Shown here: positions 48,656 to 59,493 of the stretch, in pieces
How positions within the stretch are numbered: the stretch's first letter is position 1
Layout: each line of letters opens with the position of its first letter
Assembly: GCA_021496925.1 (NCBI GenBank)
Contig: CP053915.1
Coordinates: 3,127,501 to 3,191,500 of the forward strand
Length of the DNA: 64,000 nt
Origin: Acidovorax sp. YS12
GTDB taxonomy: Bacteria; Pseudomonadota; Gammaproteobacteria; Burkholderiales; Burkholderiaceae_C
Reading direction: 5' to 3'
Translations under genes and position numbers: made by a program
Notes under the pieces: model-generated
Seen by the model: the letters and a program-made list of their open reading frames with translations, nothing else
Databases searched by the model: none
Told to the model about the DNA's origin: nothing

Positions 48656-49822
48656 TCAGCGCCCGAGCAGCGAGCGCGCCACCAGCTCTTTCATGATCTC
48701 CGACGTGCCGCCGTAGATGCGCAGCACGCGCGCGTCGGTCCAGAAGCGCGAGATCGGGTATTCGGCCATGTAGCCGTAGCCGCCGAAGAGCTGCAGGCAG
48801 GCGTCGGCCACGCGGCCGAAGACCTCGGTGGTGTGCAGCTTGAGCGCGCTCACGGCCTCGGGGGTGAGTTCGCCGCGTTCGTAGGCCGCCACGCTCATGG
48901 CCAGGAAGGCCTCGGCGGCGGCGATGTCGGCCGCGCACTGCGCCAGCGTGAAGCGCGTGTTCTGGAACTGGCCGATGGCCTGGCCGAACGCCTGGCGCTC
49001 CTGCACGTATTTCAGCGTGGCGTCCAGTGCGCCCCGGGCGCCGTGCACCGCCTGCACGCCGATGATCAGGCGCTCGCGCGGCAGCTCGCGCATCATCTGC
49101 ACGAAGCCCTGGCCCTCCAAGCCGCCGAGCAGCGCGTCCAGCGGCACGCGCATGTCCTCGAAGAACAGCTCGGACGTGTCGCCCGCGTGCTGGCCGATCT
49201 TCTCCAGGTTCTGGCCGCGCGTGAAGCCGGGCGTCCTGGTATCGACCAGGAACAGGCTCACGCCCCTGGCGCCGGCGGCCGGGTCGGTCTTGGCGGCGAG
49301 CACCAGCAGGTCGCAGTGCTGGCCGTTGCTGATGAAGATCTTGCTGCCGTTGATGACGTATGCGTCGCCTTCGCGCCGTGCCGTGGTGCGGATGGCCTTG
49401 AGGTCGCTGCCCGCGCCGGGCTCGGTCATGCCGATGGCCGCCACGGCCTCGCCGCGGGCCATGCGCGGCAGCCAGTACGCACGCTGCGCCTCGGTGCCGC
49501 AGTGCAGCAGGTAGGGCGGAACGATGTCGTTGTGCACCTGCAGCCCGCCGACGAAGCCGCCGTAGCCCCGGCGCGAGAGCACCTGCACCACGGCGAACGA
49601 GAAGTGCACGCTGGCGCCTGGGCCGCCGTATTCCTCCGGCACGTCGGCGCACAGGTAGCCGTTCTCGCCCATCTTGCGGAACAACGCGCGCGCCACCAGG
49701 CCGGCTTTTTCCCAGCCGCGGTAGTGGGGCTCGATCTCCGCGTCGCAAAAGCGCTCCAGCGATTCGGTGAAGAGTTGCAGTTCGGCCCGCTGCTCAGCGG
49801 AAAGGAAGGTGTTGGGGAGCAT
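48656..49822 (-). CDS. Acyl-CoA dehydrogenase (long-chain/LCAD-like)
   Basis: 388 residues. FAD enzyme that makes the 2,3 double bond of acyl-CoA, the first beta-oxidation step. FAD/substrate motifs: AAIGMTEPGAGSDL, YVINGSKIFISNGQ, and ADACLQLFGGYGYMAEYPIS. In the C-terminal IYGGTSEIM the catalytic Glu of medium-chain enzymes is Gly; a Glu is present instead in MMRELPRERLIIG, as in long-chain and isovaleryl-type enzymes, so the base is in the alternative place. Last gene of the transporter/beta-oxidation cluster, 60 bp behind the thiolase gene with a repeat between. Confidence 0.92.
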   Translation of the reverse strand: MLPNTFLSAEQRAELQLFTESLERFCDAEIEPHYRGWEKAGLVARALFRKMGENGYLCADVPEEYGGPGASVHFSFAVVQVLSRRGYGGFVGGLQVHNDIVPPYLLHCGTEAQRAYWLPRMARGEAVAAIGMTEPGAGSDLKAIRTTARREGDAYVINGSKIFISNGQHCDLLVLAAKTDPAAGARGVSLFLVDTRTPGFTRGQNLEKIGQHAGDTSELFFEDMRVPLDALLGGLEGQGFVQMMRELPRERLIIGVQAVHGARGALDATLKYVQERQAFGQAIGQFQNTRFTLAQCAADIAAAEAFLAMSVAAYERGELTPEAVSALKLHTTEVFGRVADACLQLFGGYGYMAEYPISRFWTDARVLRIYGGTSEIMKELVARSLLGR

Positions 49823-49825
49823 GGT

Positions 49826-49890
49826 GCTATGGATAGATGAGCTGCCAGCGCTTGTCCATCAAGCGCTGGAGGCCAAAAAGACTCAAACCC
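49826..49890 (+). repeat. Dispersed AGCGCTTG repeat, near-consensus copy
   Basis: GAGCTGCCAGCGCTTGTCCA then TCAAGCGCTGGAGGCCAAAA. The AGCGCTTG / CAAGCGCT arms are perfect. Lies between thiolase and dehydrogenase genes and overlaps the thiolase stop codon. Confidence 0.9.
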
Positions 49891-51073
49891 GTTCAAGGAT
49901 GGCGGCAATGCCCTGGCCACCGCCGATACACATGGTCACCAGCGCGTAGCGCCCGCCCGTGCGGTGCAGCTCGGCAATCGCCTTGGTGGTGATGATGGCG
50001 CCGGTGGCGCCCACGGGGTGGCCGAGCGAGATGCCCGAGCCATTGGGGTTGACCTTGGCCGGATCGAAGCCCAGCTCCTGCGCCACGGCGCAGGCCTGGG
50101 CGGCGAAGGCCTCGTTGGCCTCGATCACGTCCATGTCGCTGACCTTCAGGCCGGTGCGCGCCAGCACCTTTTGCGTGGCGGGCACGGGGCCAATGCCCAT
50201 GTAGGCCGGCTCCACGCCCGCGTGCGCGTAGCCCACCAGGCGCGCCAGGGGCTTCAGGCCCAGCGCCTGCACGCGGCCGCCGGCGGCCAGCACCACGGCG
50301 GCGGCGCCGTCGTTGATGCCCGAGGCGTTGCCGGCCGTGACGGTGCCGCCTTCCTTCCTGAACGCGGGCTTCATGCCGGCGAGCGCCTCCAGCGTGGTGG
50401 CGGCGCGCACATGTTCGTCTTCCTGGAACAGCACCGTACCCTTGCGCGTGGCGATTTCGACGGGGACGATCTGTTCCTTGAAGTAGCCGGCGGCGATGGC
50501 GGCGGCGGCGCGGCGCTGGCTCTCCAGCGCGAGCTGGTCCTGCATTTCGCGGCTGATCTTGTAGCGTTCGGCCACGTTTTCGGCGGTGATGCCCATGTGC
50601 ATCTTCTGCCACGGGTCGTGCAGGATGCCGAGCATGTAGTCGATGCTCTTGCTGTCGCCCATGCGCTGGCCCCAGCGCGCGCCCTGGTCGAAGTAGGGGC
50701 CGCGGCTCATGCTCTCGCTGCCGCCGCCCACGGCCACGTCGCAGTCGCCGTAGCCGATGGCCTGCGCGGCGGACACGATGGCCTGCAGGCCCGAACCGCA
50801 CAGGCGGTTGACGTTGAACGCGGGTGTCTCGATGGGGCAGCCGGCGTCGATGGCGGCCACGCGCGAAAGGTAGGCGTCCTTGGTGTCGGTAGGGATGACG
50901 TTGCCCATGACGACGTGGCCCACGGCGTCGGGCGCGATGCCGGCGCGCGCGATGGCGGCCTTCACGGCGGTGGTGGCGAGCTGGGTGTTGGGCACGTCCT
51001 TGAGGCTGCCGCCGAAGGTGCCGATGGCGGTGCGGGCGGTGCCGACGATGAAGATGTCGCGGAGCGGGGTCAT
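49883..51073 (-). CDS. bktB: Beta-ketothiolase (BktB-type acetyl-CoA acyltransferase)
   Basis: 396 residues from ATG 51073; longer forms start inside the upstream gene. Splits 3-ketoacyl-CoA (or condenses acyl-CoA with acetyl-CoA). Catalytic Cys in [17 protein letters not shown] at about 92, His in [18 protein letters not shown], second Cys in [11 protein letters not shown]. The sequence follows Cupriavidus BktB closely ([33 protein letters not shown]). Starts 13 bp after the isomerase gene, so part of the same operon. Confidence 0.93.
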   Translation of the reverse strand: MTPLRDIFIVGTARTAIGTFGGSLKDVPNTQLATTAVKAAIARAGIAPDAVGHVVMGNVIPTDTKDAYLSRVAAIDAGCPIETPAFNVNRLCGSGLQAIVSAAQAIGYGDCDVAVGGGSESMSRGPYFDQGARWGQRMGDSKSIDYMLGILHDPWQKMHMGITAENVAERYKISREMQDQLALESQRRAAAAIAAGYFKEQIVPVEIATRKGTVLFQEDEHVRAATTLEALAGMKPAFRKEGGTVTAGNASGINDGAAAVVLAAGGRVQALGLKPLARLVGYAHAGVEPAYMGIGPVPATQKVLARTGLKVSDMDVIEANEAFAAQACAVAQELGFDPAKVNPNGSGISLGHPVGATGAIITTKAIAELHRTGGRYALVTMCIGGGQGIAAILERV

Positions 51074-51086
51074 GGGGGTGGTTCTT

Positions 51087-51869
51087 TCAATGGCCAATGA
51101 ACTGGGGTTTGCGCTTGGCGAAGAAGGCCTCAATGCCTTCGCGCAGGTCCTGCGTGTGGGCGCAGGTGTCGAAGGCCTGGGCCTCGGCCGCCAGTTGCGC
51201 GGGCAGGTCGCGGTCGAAGCTGGTGCGCAGCAGGCGGCGCATCTGGCCGTAGGCCTTGGTAGGGCCGTGGGCCAGGCGCTCGGCCAGGGCGTGGGTGGCG
51301 CTGTCCAGTTCGGCGGCGGGTAGCACGCGGTTGACCAGGCCTAGGCGCAGCGCGTCGTCCGTGGAGAAGTTGTCGCCCAGCAGCGCTATTTCGAGCGCGT
51401 GGCGCAGGCCCACCAGGCGCGGCAGCGCCCACGAGCCGCCGACGTCGCAACTGGTGCCGAGGTTGATGTAGGCGAGGTTGAACTTGGTGCCCTCGGCGGC
51501 GAGCACGAAGTCGCACATCAGCATCAGCGACAGGCCGCCGCCCGCCGCCGCGCCATGCACCTGGGCGATGACGGGTGCGTCGATCTGCAGCAGCAGTTGC
51601 AGCGTGGCGTTCAGCGGCGCCAGCAGGTCGCGCGCGCCCTGGGCCGGGTTGGCCTGCAGCGTGGCCAGGTCGCCCCCGGCAATGAAGGCGCGGCCCGCGC
51701 CCTTGAGCACCACGGCGCGCACGCCGGGGTCGGCGGCAATGGCCTGCACCGCCGCCAGCAGGGCCTGGGCCATGGGCAGGTCGAGTGCGTTCAGGGCGGC
51801 GGGGCGGTTGAACACCAGGGTGGCGATGGCGCCCTGGCGGGTGACGATGAGGGGGGAGGTGTCGGTCAT
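51087..51869 (-). CDS. Enoyl-CoA hydratase/isomerase family protein, PaaG-like
   Basis: 260 residues, crotonase fold: [15 protein letters not shown] and the oxyanion stretch [20 protein letters not shown]. The two Glu of true hydratases are missing (the GGGCE position is Ser, the PEI position is Tyr). An Asp in [19 protein letters not shown] matches the single acid of isomerases such as PaaG and delta3-delta2 isomerases. So this is more likely an isomerase than the hydratase of the pathway. No second crotonase is in the cluster. Confidence 0.88.
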   Translation of the reverse strand: MTDTSPLIVTRQGAIATLVFNRPAALNALDLPMAQALLAAVQAIAADPGVRAVVLKGAGRAFIAGGDLATLQANPAQGARDLLAPLNATLQLLLQIDAPVIAQVHGAAAGGGLSLMLMCDFVLAAEGTKFNLAYINLGTSCDVGGSWALPRLVGLRHALEIALLGDNFSTDDALRLGLVNRVLPAAELDSATHALAERLAHGPTKAYGQMRRLLRTSFDRDLPAQLAAEAQAFDTCAHTQDLREGIEAFFAKRKPQFIGH

Positions 51870-51879
51870 GGTGTGCTAT

Positions 51880-51937
51880 TGGAATAAGAGCTGCCAGCGC
51901 TTGATGGACAAGCGCTGGAGGCCGATTTGGCTATGAA
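51880..51937 (+). repeat. Dispersed AGCGCTTG repeat
   Basis: GAGCTGCCAGCGCTTGATGG then ACAAGCGCTGGAGGCCGATT; almost the same as the in-frame copy in jetC. Overlaps the stop of the acyl-CoA ligase gene. Confidence 0.9.
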
Positions 51938-53726
51938 TACAGCGCCTCGATCTCGCTCGCGTAGGTCTTGTAGATGCTGCTGCGGCGCACCTTCATGGTG
52001 GCGGTGACCTCGCCGTCGTCGTGGTCCAGTTCCTTGGTGAGCAGGTGGAACTTGCGGATCTGCGCCACCTGGGCCAGCCTGGCATTGCCGCCGGCGATCT
52101 CGGCGTCGATGAGCTGGCGCACGGCGGGCGTTTCCACCAGCGAGCGGAAGTGCGTGAACGCGATGCGCCGCGCCTCGGCCCATTTGCCCACGGTCTCGTA
52201 GTCGATCATGACCAGCGCGCCGACGAACTTGCGCCCCTCGGCCACGATGACGCACTCCTTGATGTAGGGGCTGGCCTTCATGGTGTTCTCGATCTCGGAC
52301 GGCGTGAGGTTCTTGCCGCCGGCGGTGATCATGATGTCCTTGAGGCGGTCCACGATCTGGAGCTGGCCGTCCGTCTCGCGCACCACGTCGCCGGTGTGCA
52401 GCCAGCCGTCCTGGATGCTCTGCGCCGTGGCCTCGGGGTTCTTGTAGTAGCCGGCGAACACCATCTCGCCCTGGATCTGGAACTCGCCGTTGTCGGCGAT
52501 GCGGTACGCCACGCCCTGCGTGACCGGGCCGACGGTGCCCACGCTCACCTGGTCGAGGTCGTGGCCCGTGACCATGCCGGTGGATTCGGTCAGGCCGTAG
52601 ACCTCGACCAGCGGCACGCCCAGGGTGCGGAAGAAGCGCACCACGTCGGGCGCGATGGGTGCGGCGCCGGTCAGCGCCACGCGCGCATCGCGCAAGCCGA
52701 TGAAGTTCTGCAGCGCGCGCAGCACCAGCCCGTAGTGCGCGGCGTGGCGCAGGCGCTCCAGCATGGTCCACTGGCTGCGCGGCTTTTCCGCTAGCGGGGC
52801 GCAATCGGCCAGGGCGCGCTGGTAGAGCGCGCGGCGCAGCGCGCCGGTTTCCTGCATCTTGATGGCGATGGCCGAGTGCAGCTTCTCCCAGATGCGCGGC
52901 ACGCCGAGGAACATGGTGGGCGCGACTTCGCGCAGGTCTTCCTGCACGGTACGGATGGATTCGCCGAAGTTCACCTGCGAGCCCAGGTAGATGGGGCAGA
53001 AGGTGGTCAGCATCTGCTCGGCCACGTGGCACAGCGGCAGGTAGGACAGGTGCGTGGTGTGCGCGTCCAGGCGCAGGCGCTCGATGATGCCGGGGCTGAC
53101 GCCGCGCATGTTGCGCCACGAGACCATGGCGCCCTTGGGCTTGCCGGTGGAGCCGGAGGTGTAGATCATCAGCCCGATGTCGTCGAGCGTCTGCCGCGCC
53201 AGCACGTCGTCGATGCGCGCCTGGCTGTGCACGCTGGCGCCCAGGCGCTCCACTTCGTCGAAGGTCGTGATGAGCGCGCAGTGTTCGGGGGCGAAGCTGC
53301 GCAGCCCCTTGGTCTCCATGACGATGATTTTTTGCAGGCGCGGCAGCTCGGCCAGGGCGTCGAGCACCTTGTCGGTCTGTTCCTGGTCCTCGCAGACCAT
53401 GATGTCGATGTCGGCATGGCCGACCACGTAGGCCACCTCGGGCGAGGGGCTGGTGGGGTACACGCCCACGGTGATGGCGCCGACCAGGCCCGCGCCCATC
53501 TGCGCCAGCACCCATTCGATGCGGTTCTCGGCGATCACGCCGACGTGGCCGCCCGCCGGCAGGCCGAGCTGCTGCAGGCCCTGGCCGAAGTGGCAGGCGC
53601 GCTGGTAGTACTGCGCCCAGGTGACGGGCTTCCAGATGCCGAAGTCCTTTTGCCGGATGGCCACGCGCTGGGCATCGCGCTGCGCGCGCTGGCGCAGCAT
53701 CTGGGGCAGGGTGAGTTCGGGAAGGT

Positions 53727-53730
<4 letters not shown>
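51931..53730 (-). CDS. Long-chain acyl-CoA synthetase (AMP-forming)
   Basis: 599 residues from ATG 53730, behind GAGGTGG and overlapping the livF stop by four bases. Activates a carboxylic acid with ATP and CoA. P-loop-like IYTSGSTGKPKGAM near 190, EVYGLTESTGMVTG, DGWLHTGDVV and KDIMITAGGKNLTPSEIEN. The length and the form of the last motif fit the ACSL/FadD15 (long-chain) group rather than short-chain synthetases. Its position inside a liv-type transporter operon suggests that the transporter brings in its substrate. Confidence 0.92.
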
Positions 53731-54548
<818 letters not shown>

Positions 54549-54561
54549 GGCTGCGGCGGGG

Positions 54562-55740
54562 TCAGAGCTTGATCCAGTCGGATGCGGCGACCATCTTCTG
54601 CGCCTTCATGTCGGCGCGGTAGACGCGCCCTACGGGAATGGAGTTGCCGCTGATGGTGATCGGCACGCCGATGAGCCCGCCGGTGTCGAAGTCCTTGAGG
54701 CTGTTGAGCGCGGCCTTGAGGTGGGCGCCGGTGAGCGGCTTGTTGCCGTCCAGGCAGCGCTTGGCCGATTCGAGGAACAGCATGGCGGCCAGGAAGCCCT
54801 GCATGTAGGCCGTGCTCTGGTACTCGGGGCGCAGGGCGCGGATCTTCTCCAGCATCGGCGCCTTTTCGGTGTCGTAGTAGTAGCGGTAGGGCATCACGCC
54901 CATGAAGCCGTCGCCCGCTTCGCCCATCTTCATGACGGTGGAGCTGTCCATGGTCCAGAAGGTGCCCATCCACTTGCTCTTCATGCCCTGCTGCTTGCCC
55001 TGGGTGATGAACTCGGGAATGGGCGCGAGGATGTAGCCGTGGAAGATGGTGTAGTCGGGCGCGGCGCGGCGCAGCTTGATGACCTCGGTGGACACGTCCA
55101 CGCTGCCCGCGGGCGTCATGATCTTGACGGGCACCGACAGGCCCAGCGCCTTGGCGGCGGCCTCGCTCTTCTCGATCGGGTCGCGGCCGAACTCGGAGTC
55201 GGAGTAGACAAAGGCCACCTTGGCGCCGGGCTTCTCCTTGGCGATGTGCTTGAGCAGGATGCCGAACATCTCCGTGTAGTCGGGGCCCACGAGGAACTGG
55301 TGCGGGTACTTCTTCGGGTCGTTCAGTTCGCTGGCGAACGAGGCGCCGGCCATCAGGATGTTGCCGTTGCGCTCCAGCTCGGGGTTGATGGTCTTGGCGA
55401 AGCCGGTGGAGTCGCCGTAGTAGACGTTGACCTTGTTCTGGCTGGTGATCTTCTTGAACGCGGCCACCGACACGTCCACCTTGTAGCCCGTGTCCTCGGG
55501 CACGTACCTGACCTTGCGGCCCTTGATGCCGCCGGCGTCGTTGACGATCTTCACGTAGTCCTGGATGCCCGCGTTGATGCCCACGCCCGCGAAGGCGAAC
55601 ACGCCGGTCATGGGGATGGAGCCGCCGATGACGATCTCCTCGGCGCCTTGCGCCAGCACTGAGAGCGGTTGCACGAGCGCGGCGGCGGCTGCGCCCAGCA
55701 TGAGGCTGCGGCGTTTCGTGGAAATGCGATGCTGTGCCAT
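54562..55740 (-). CDS. Liv-type periplasmic substrate-binding protein
   Basis: 392 residues. Signal peptide with twin arginines (STKRRSLMLGAAAAAL) and cleavage near SVLAQ, so Tat or Sec export. Type I periplasmic-binding fold: EEIVIGGSIPMTGVFAFAG at the start, YVKIVNDAGGIKGRKVRYV, VAFVYSDSEFGRDPIEKSE. In this cluster the ligand is more likely a carboxylic or aromatic acid than a branched amino acid. 13 bp before livF. Confidence 0.92.
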   Translation of the reverse strand: MAQHRISTKRRSLMLGAAAAALVQPLSVLAQGAEEIVIGGSIPMTGVFAFAGVGINAGIQDYVKIVNDAGGIKGRKVRYVPEDTGYKVDVSVAAFKKITSQNKVNVYYGDSTGFAKTINPELERNGNILMAGASFASELNDPKKYPHQFLVGPDYTEMFGILLKHIAKEKPGAKVAFVYSDSEFGRDPIEKSEAAAKALGLSVPVKIMTPAGSVDVSTEVIKLRRAAPDYTIFHGYILAPIPEFITQGKQQGMKSKWMGTFWTMDSSTVMKMGEAGDGFMGVMPYRYYYDTEKAPMLEKIRALRPEYQSTAYMQGFLAAMLFLESAKRCLDGNKPLTGAHLKAALNSLKDFDTGGLIGVPITISGNSIPVGRVYRADMKAQKMVAASDWIKL

Positions 55741-55757
55741 GTCTGTCTCCTAGGGTG

Positions 55758-56795
55758 TTAATTACGGAAGGGCCACAGGTGGAAGAAGCGGCGCACGCGG
55801 CGCCATATTTCTGCGAGCCCGAGCGGCTCGAACACCAGAAAACCGATGATGAGTGCGCCGAACACCACCAGGCGCACGGGTGAGAGGAACACCGCCAGCG
55901 CGGCCCCGCCGGGCAGCAGGTCGACGACGAGCTTGAGCAGCTCGGGCACCATGGTCATGAACACCGCGCCGAGGATGCCGCCGAGGATCGAGCCCATGCC
56001 GCCGACGATGATGGCCGCGAGGAAGAAGATCGACATCGACAGCGGAAAGCTCTCGGGCGTGACCACGCGGAAGAAGTAGGCCCACAGCCCGCCCGCCAGC
56101 CCGGCGTAGAACGACGACAGGCCGAACGACAGCAGCTTGTAGCGCAGCAGCGGGATGCCCAGCACCTCGGCCGAGATGTCGCGGTCGCGGATGGCGATGA
56201 AGGCACGTCCGATGCGCGTGCGGAACAGGTTGGCCGCGCCCAGCAGCATCAGCAGCGTCACCGGCACGATCAGCCAGTACAGGCGGAAGGACGTGTCCAG
56301 GTCCATGCCCAGCAGGCGCGCCGGCGGCAGCGACAGCCCGGCCGTGCCGCCGGTGATCTGGAAGTTGGCGAACAGGAAGTGCGCGATGAACGAGGCCGCT
56401 ATTGTTGCGATTGCCAGGTACAGCCCCTTCACGCGCAGCGACGGAATGCCCACCACGATGCCGCCCAGCATGGCCACCACGCCGCCGGCCAGCAGGTTCA
56501 GCAGGAAGGGCGTGCCGTAGCGCGTCTGCAGAATGGCCACGGTGTACGCACCCAGGCCCATGAAGGCGGCCTGGCCCAGGCTCACCAGGCCGGTGTAGCC
56601 GGTGAGGATGTTGAGGCCCGTGGCGCTTGCCACGTTGATGGCCACGAGGCAGGCCATGTAGAGCCAGTAGTCGCTGGCGACGAAGGGGAACAGCAGCAGC
56701 AGCGTGGCGGCGATGGCGAGCCACGCATGCTGGGTGCGCGAGTCGAACAGCGCCGCGTCGGCGACGTAGCTTTCCTTGAGGGTTCCGATACGCAT
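55758..56795 (-). CDS. livM: Liv-type ABC permease (LivM)
   Basis: 345 residues, about nine or ten membrane spans. LivM-type signatures: ATGLNILTGYTGLVSLGQAAFMGLGAY (cut here to the key Gly/Gln pattern SLGQAAFMGLGAY) and FIAIRDRDISAEVLGI, GLAGGLWAYF. The C-terminus RRVRRFFHLWPF is basic, as usual on the cytoplasmic side. Forms the channel with LivH. Confidence 0.93.
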   Translation of the reverse strand: MRIGTLKESYVADAALFDSRTQHAWLAIAATLLLLFPFVASDYWLYMACLVAINVASATGLNILTGYTGLVSLGQAAFMGLGAYTVAILQTRYGTPFLLNLLAGGVVAMLGGIVVGIPSLRVKGLYLAIATIAASFIAHFLFANFQITGGTAGLSLPPARLLGMDLDTSFRLYWLIVPVTLLMLLGAANLFRTRIGRAFIAIRDRDISAEVLGIPLLRYKLLSFGLSSFYAGLAGGLWAYFFRVVTPESFPLSMSIFFLAAIIVGGMGSILGGILGAVFMTMVPELLKLVVDLLPGGAALAVFLSPVRLVVFGALIIGFLVFEPLGLAEIWRRVRRFFHLWPFRN

Positions 56796-56807
56796 GGTGA
56801 TGAGCCC

Positions 56808-57689
56808 TTAAAGACGTTCGATTTCGTGGGTGCCGAACAGGCCGTAGGGCCGCGCCATCAGGATGACCACCAGCACCACGAAGGTGGCCAGCAGCTTGTA
56901 TTCGCCGCCCAGGTAGGCGCCGGCCAGCGCCTCCACCAGGCCGATGAGGATGCCGCCCACGAGCGCGCCGAGCACGCTGTCGAGCCCGCCGACGATGACG
57001 ACCACCAGCACCGACAGGCCGAACACGCCCATGCTCGATGAGATGCCGCCGATCGAGCCGACGATGATCCCGGAGATGGCCGCGAGCATGGCCGAGGCCA
57101 CCCAGGCCAGCGAGAACACGCGCGGCACGTTGATGCCCACCGAGTAGGCGGCGGCCTGGTCGCTGGCCGTGGCGCGCAGCGCCACCCCGCCGCGCCAGTA
57201 GCGGAACACCAGCAGCACGGCGGCGATAAACACGGCGGCCACCACCGCGCCCCAGAACACCTTGGGCGCGAGGAAGGCGTCGCCGACCATGATCGGGTCG
57301 CTGGGCATGAACTCGGGCAGGCGGCGCTGGTCGGCCGTCCAGACCATTTCCACCAGGCCGATGAGCACCGACGACAGGCCCACGGTGACCATGAAGACGG
57401 AGATCGGCGGCTCGCCCAGCAGCGGGCGGATCATGGTGCGCTCGATCACCGCGCCCAGCAGGCCGCAGGCCAGCACGGCGGCCGGAATCGCCAGCCACAG
57501 CGGCAGCGCCCACATGGCGGCGAAGGTGAAGAACAGGTAGCCGCCGGCCATGAGCATCTCGCCGATGGCGATGTTCACCACGCGCGTGGCCTTGTAGACC
57601 ATCACGAAGGCCAGCGCGGCGAGCGCGTACAGCCCGCCGCTGGCGATGCCGGTGAGGCTGATCTCGAACAGGTAGGCCCAATCCATCAT
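56808..57689 (-). CDS. livH: Liv-type ABC permease (LivH)
   Basis: 293 residues, about eight spans. LivH pattern: GIASGGLYALAALAFVMVYK, VVNIAIGEMLMAGGYLFF, GLDSVLGALVGGILIGLVEA. Its start overlaps the livG stop by four bases (57686-57689) and livM begins 12 bp further on. Confidence 0.93.
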   Translation of the reverse strand: MMDWAYLFEISLTGIASGGLYALAALAFVMVYKATRVVNIAIGEMLMAGGYLFFTFAAMWALPLWLAIPAAVLACGLLGAVIERTMIRPLLGEPPISVFMVTVGLSSVLIGLVEMVWTADQRRLPEFMPSDPIMVGDAFLAPKVFWGAVVAAVFIAAVLLVFRYWRGGVALRATASDQAAAYSVGINVPRVFSLAWVASAMLAAISGIIVGSIGGISSSMGVFGLSVLVVVIVGGLDSVLGALVGGILIGLVEALAGAYLGGEYKLLATFVVLVVILMARPYGLFGTHEIERL

Positions 57690-58552
57690 GCGGCTCCCGC
57701 CATGGCTGGCTGTGCGGCCGCGCGCAGCTTGGCGCGCAGCTCATCGACGTTGCCCGAGCCCAGGTAGGCGCGGCCCACTTCCGGGTCGGCCTGCACCACG
57801 GCCGGCACGCCCTGCGCGATGACCTGGCCGAAATTGAGCACCACCACGTGGTCCGACAGGTCCATGACCATGCCCATGTCGTGCTCCACCATGAGCACCG
57901 TCACGCCCCACTCGGCGCGCACGTCGAGGATGAAGCGCGCCATGTCCTCCGTCTCCTCGCGGTTCATGCCGGCCACGGGCTCGTCGAGCATCAGGATCTC
58001 GGGCTGCATGGCCAGCGCGCGCGCCATCTCCACGCGCTTTTGCAGGCCGTAGGACAGGGCCGAGACGGGGGCGTGGCGGATGTGGTCGATCTCCAGGAAG
58101 TCGATGATGCGCTCCTCGATGTCGCGGCGCAGCGCGGCCTCCTCGCGGCGCGCGCGGCCCAGGTAGAACAGCGCGTCGAACACGTTGGTCTTGAGGTGCG
58201 CGTGGCGGCCGAGCTTGATGTTGTCCAGCACCGTCATGCCGCGGAACAGCGCGATGTTCTGGAAGCTGCGCCCCAGGCCCATGCGGGCGCGCTGCGGCGC
58301 GGGAATGCGCGTGATGTCCTGGCCCTTGAAGCGGATGCTGCCGCTGGTGGGCCGGTAGAAGCCCGAGATGGTGTTGAACAGCGAGGTCTTGCCCGCGCCG
58401 TTGGGCCCGATCACGGCGGTGATGGAGCCCGGCTGCACGCCGAAGCCCACGCCGGACAGCGCGCGCACGCCGCCGAACGCCAGCGTCACGCTGTCCACCT
58501 GCAGCAAGGGCGGGGCGGCGGAATGTGCGCCGCGCGCAAGCGTTGTCTCCAT
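57686..58552 (-). CDS. livG: Liv-type ABC transporter ATPase (LivG)
   Basis: 288 residues, the first gene of the operon. Walker A GPNGAGKTSLFNTISG, signature ALSYGLQKRVEMARAL (LSYGxQ in place of LSGGQ, usual for LivG), Walker B ILMLDEPVAGMNREE, and switch His in MVEHDMGMVMDLSDHVVVL. Divergent from the TetR-type regulator gene; an inverted repeat lies between. Confidence 0.93.
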   Translation of the reverse strand: METTLARGAHSAAPPLLQVDSVTLAFGGVRALSGVGFGVQPGSITAVIGPNGAGKTSLFNTISGFYRPTSGSIRFKGQDITRIPAPQRARMGLGRSFQNIALFRGMTVLDNIKLGRHAHLKTNVFDALFYLGRARREEAALRRDIEERIIDFLEIDHIRHAPVSALSYGLQKRVEMARALAMQPEILMLDEPVAGMNREETEDMARFILDVRAEWGVTVLMVEHDMGMVMDLSDHVVVLNFGQVIAQGVPAVVQADPEVGRAYLGSGNVDELRAKLRAAAQPAMAGAA

Positions 58553-58588
58553 CGGGCTCCTCTACGGGTTTGTGCGAAAGGACGAATT

Positions 58589-58623
58589 TCTACTTTTACG
58601 TAGACTTGTTACTTGAAAGTAGA
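58589..58623. promoter_or_regulatory. Candidate TetR operator
   Basis: TCTACTTT (58589-58596) and AAAGTAGA (58616-58623) are perfect inverted arms 19 bases apart, with a smaller dyad CTAC-TTTTA-CGTAG in between, in the only AT-rich part of the 130-bp gap between livG and the regulator gene. This is where the regulator should act on both genes. Confidence 0.6.
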
Positions 58624-58684
58624 TTCTGGTGCAGCCGCGATTTTGGAAAATCAGTACTTACCCGATACACGAAGGATTTCCCGT

Positions 58685-59395
58685 ATGGGCACATCACGCA
58701 CAGATCCGCAGGCCGCGCGCCGCGCGCCGCGCGCCGCGGCCCAGGCTTCGCCCTGGGCCCAGGCGCCCGCGCGCGAGGCGCAGCGCGAGGCCAAGCGCAA
58801 CGCCGTGCTCTCCACGGCGGCGCAGATGTTCAACGAGCGCGGCTTTCACGCCACCTCGCTGGACGACATCGCAGCGCGCCTGCACGTCACCAAGCCCACG
58901 CTGTACTACTACGTGAAGAACAAGGACGAGATCCTGCTGGAGTGCGTGAAGAAGGGCCTGCACATGACGCTCGACGGCATCGAGGCCTCGCGCGCGGCGG
59001 GCGGCAACGCCGTGGACCAGTTGCGCGCGTGCATGCGGGTGTATGCCGACATCGTCACCCAGCCCTTCGGCATGTGCCTGATCCGCATCGGCGACGAAGA
59101 GGTGCCCGAGCCCAGCCGCACCGAGCTGCGCCGCATGAAGGCCGAGATCGACCTGGCCTTCCGCCGCCTGGTGGCGCAGGGCGTGCAGGAGGGCTCGCTC
59201 AGCGCCTGCGACCCGAAGATGACGGCCTTCGTCATCGCCGGCGCCTTGAGCTGGATCGGGCGCTGGTACCAGCCCGATGGCGAGTACAGCGCCGCCCAGG
59301 TGGCCGAGCAGTGCATCGCCACGCTGATGCACGGCGTGCTGGTGCCCCCGGCCGCGGCCGCGAGGAGTCCTAAAAAGAGAGCGGCCAGCGATTGA
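58685..59395 (+). CDS. TetR-family transcriptional regulator
   Basis: 236 residues from ATG 58685; a start at 58613 would lie in the operator. An Ala/Arg-rich N-terminal extension of about 35 residues precedes the helix-turn-helix (NAVLSTAAQMFNERGFHATSLDDIAARLHVTKPTLYYYVKNKD, here in parts: ERGFHATSLDDIAARLHV and TKPTLYYYVKNKD). The C-terminal ligand-binding domain resembles regulators of fatty-acid genes. Divergent from livG, so probably a repressor of the transport and beta-oxidation operon, released by an acyl-CoA. Confidence 0.92.
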   Translation: MGTSRTDPQAARRAPRAAAQASPWAQAPAREAQREAKRNAVLSTAAQMFNERGFHATSLDDIAARLHVTKPTLYYYVKNKDEILLECVKKGLHMTLDGIEASRAAGGNAVDQLRACMRVYADIVTQPFGMCLIRIGDEEVPEPSRTELRRMKAEIDLAFRRLVAQGVQEGSLSACDPKMTAFVIAGALSWIGRWYQPDGEYSAAQVAEQCIATLMHGVLVPPAAAARSPKKRAASD

Positions 59396-59397
59396 TG

Positions 59398-59472
59398 GCA
59401 AAAGGGTTAAGAGTGTTTTCCATCTGAAACCCCGATGGAGCAAGCGCTGGCAGCTACGATAACCGGAGCAAT
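59398..59472 (-). repeat. Dispersed AGCGCTTG repeat
   Basis: CATCTGAAACCCCGATGGAG then CAAGCGCTGGCAGCTACGAT, between the tetR and eamA genes; reverse-oriented, with only the right half well kept. Confidence 0.75.
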
Positions 59473-59493
59473 CACCAGCCCCTGAAAGCCTCC

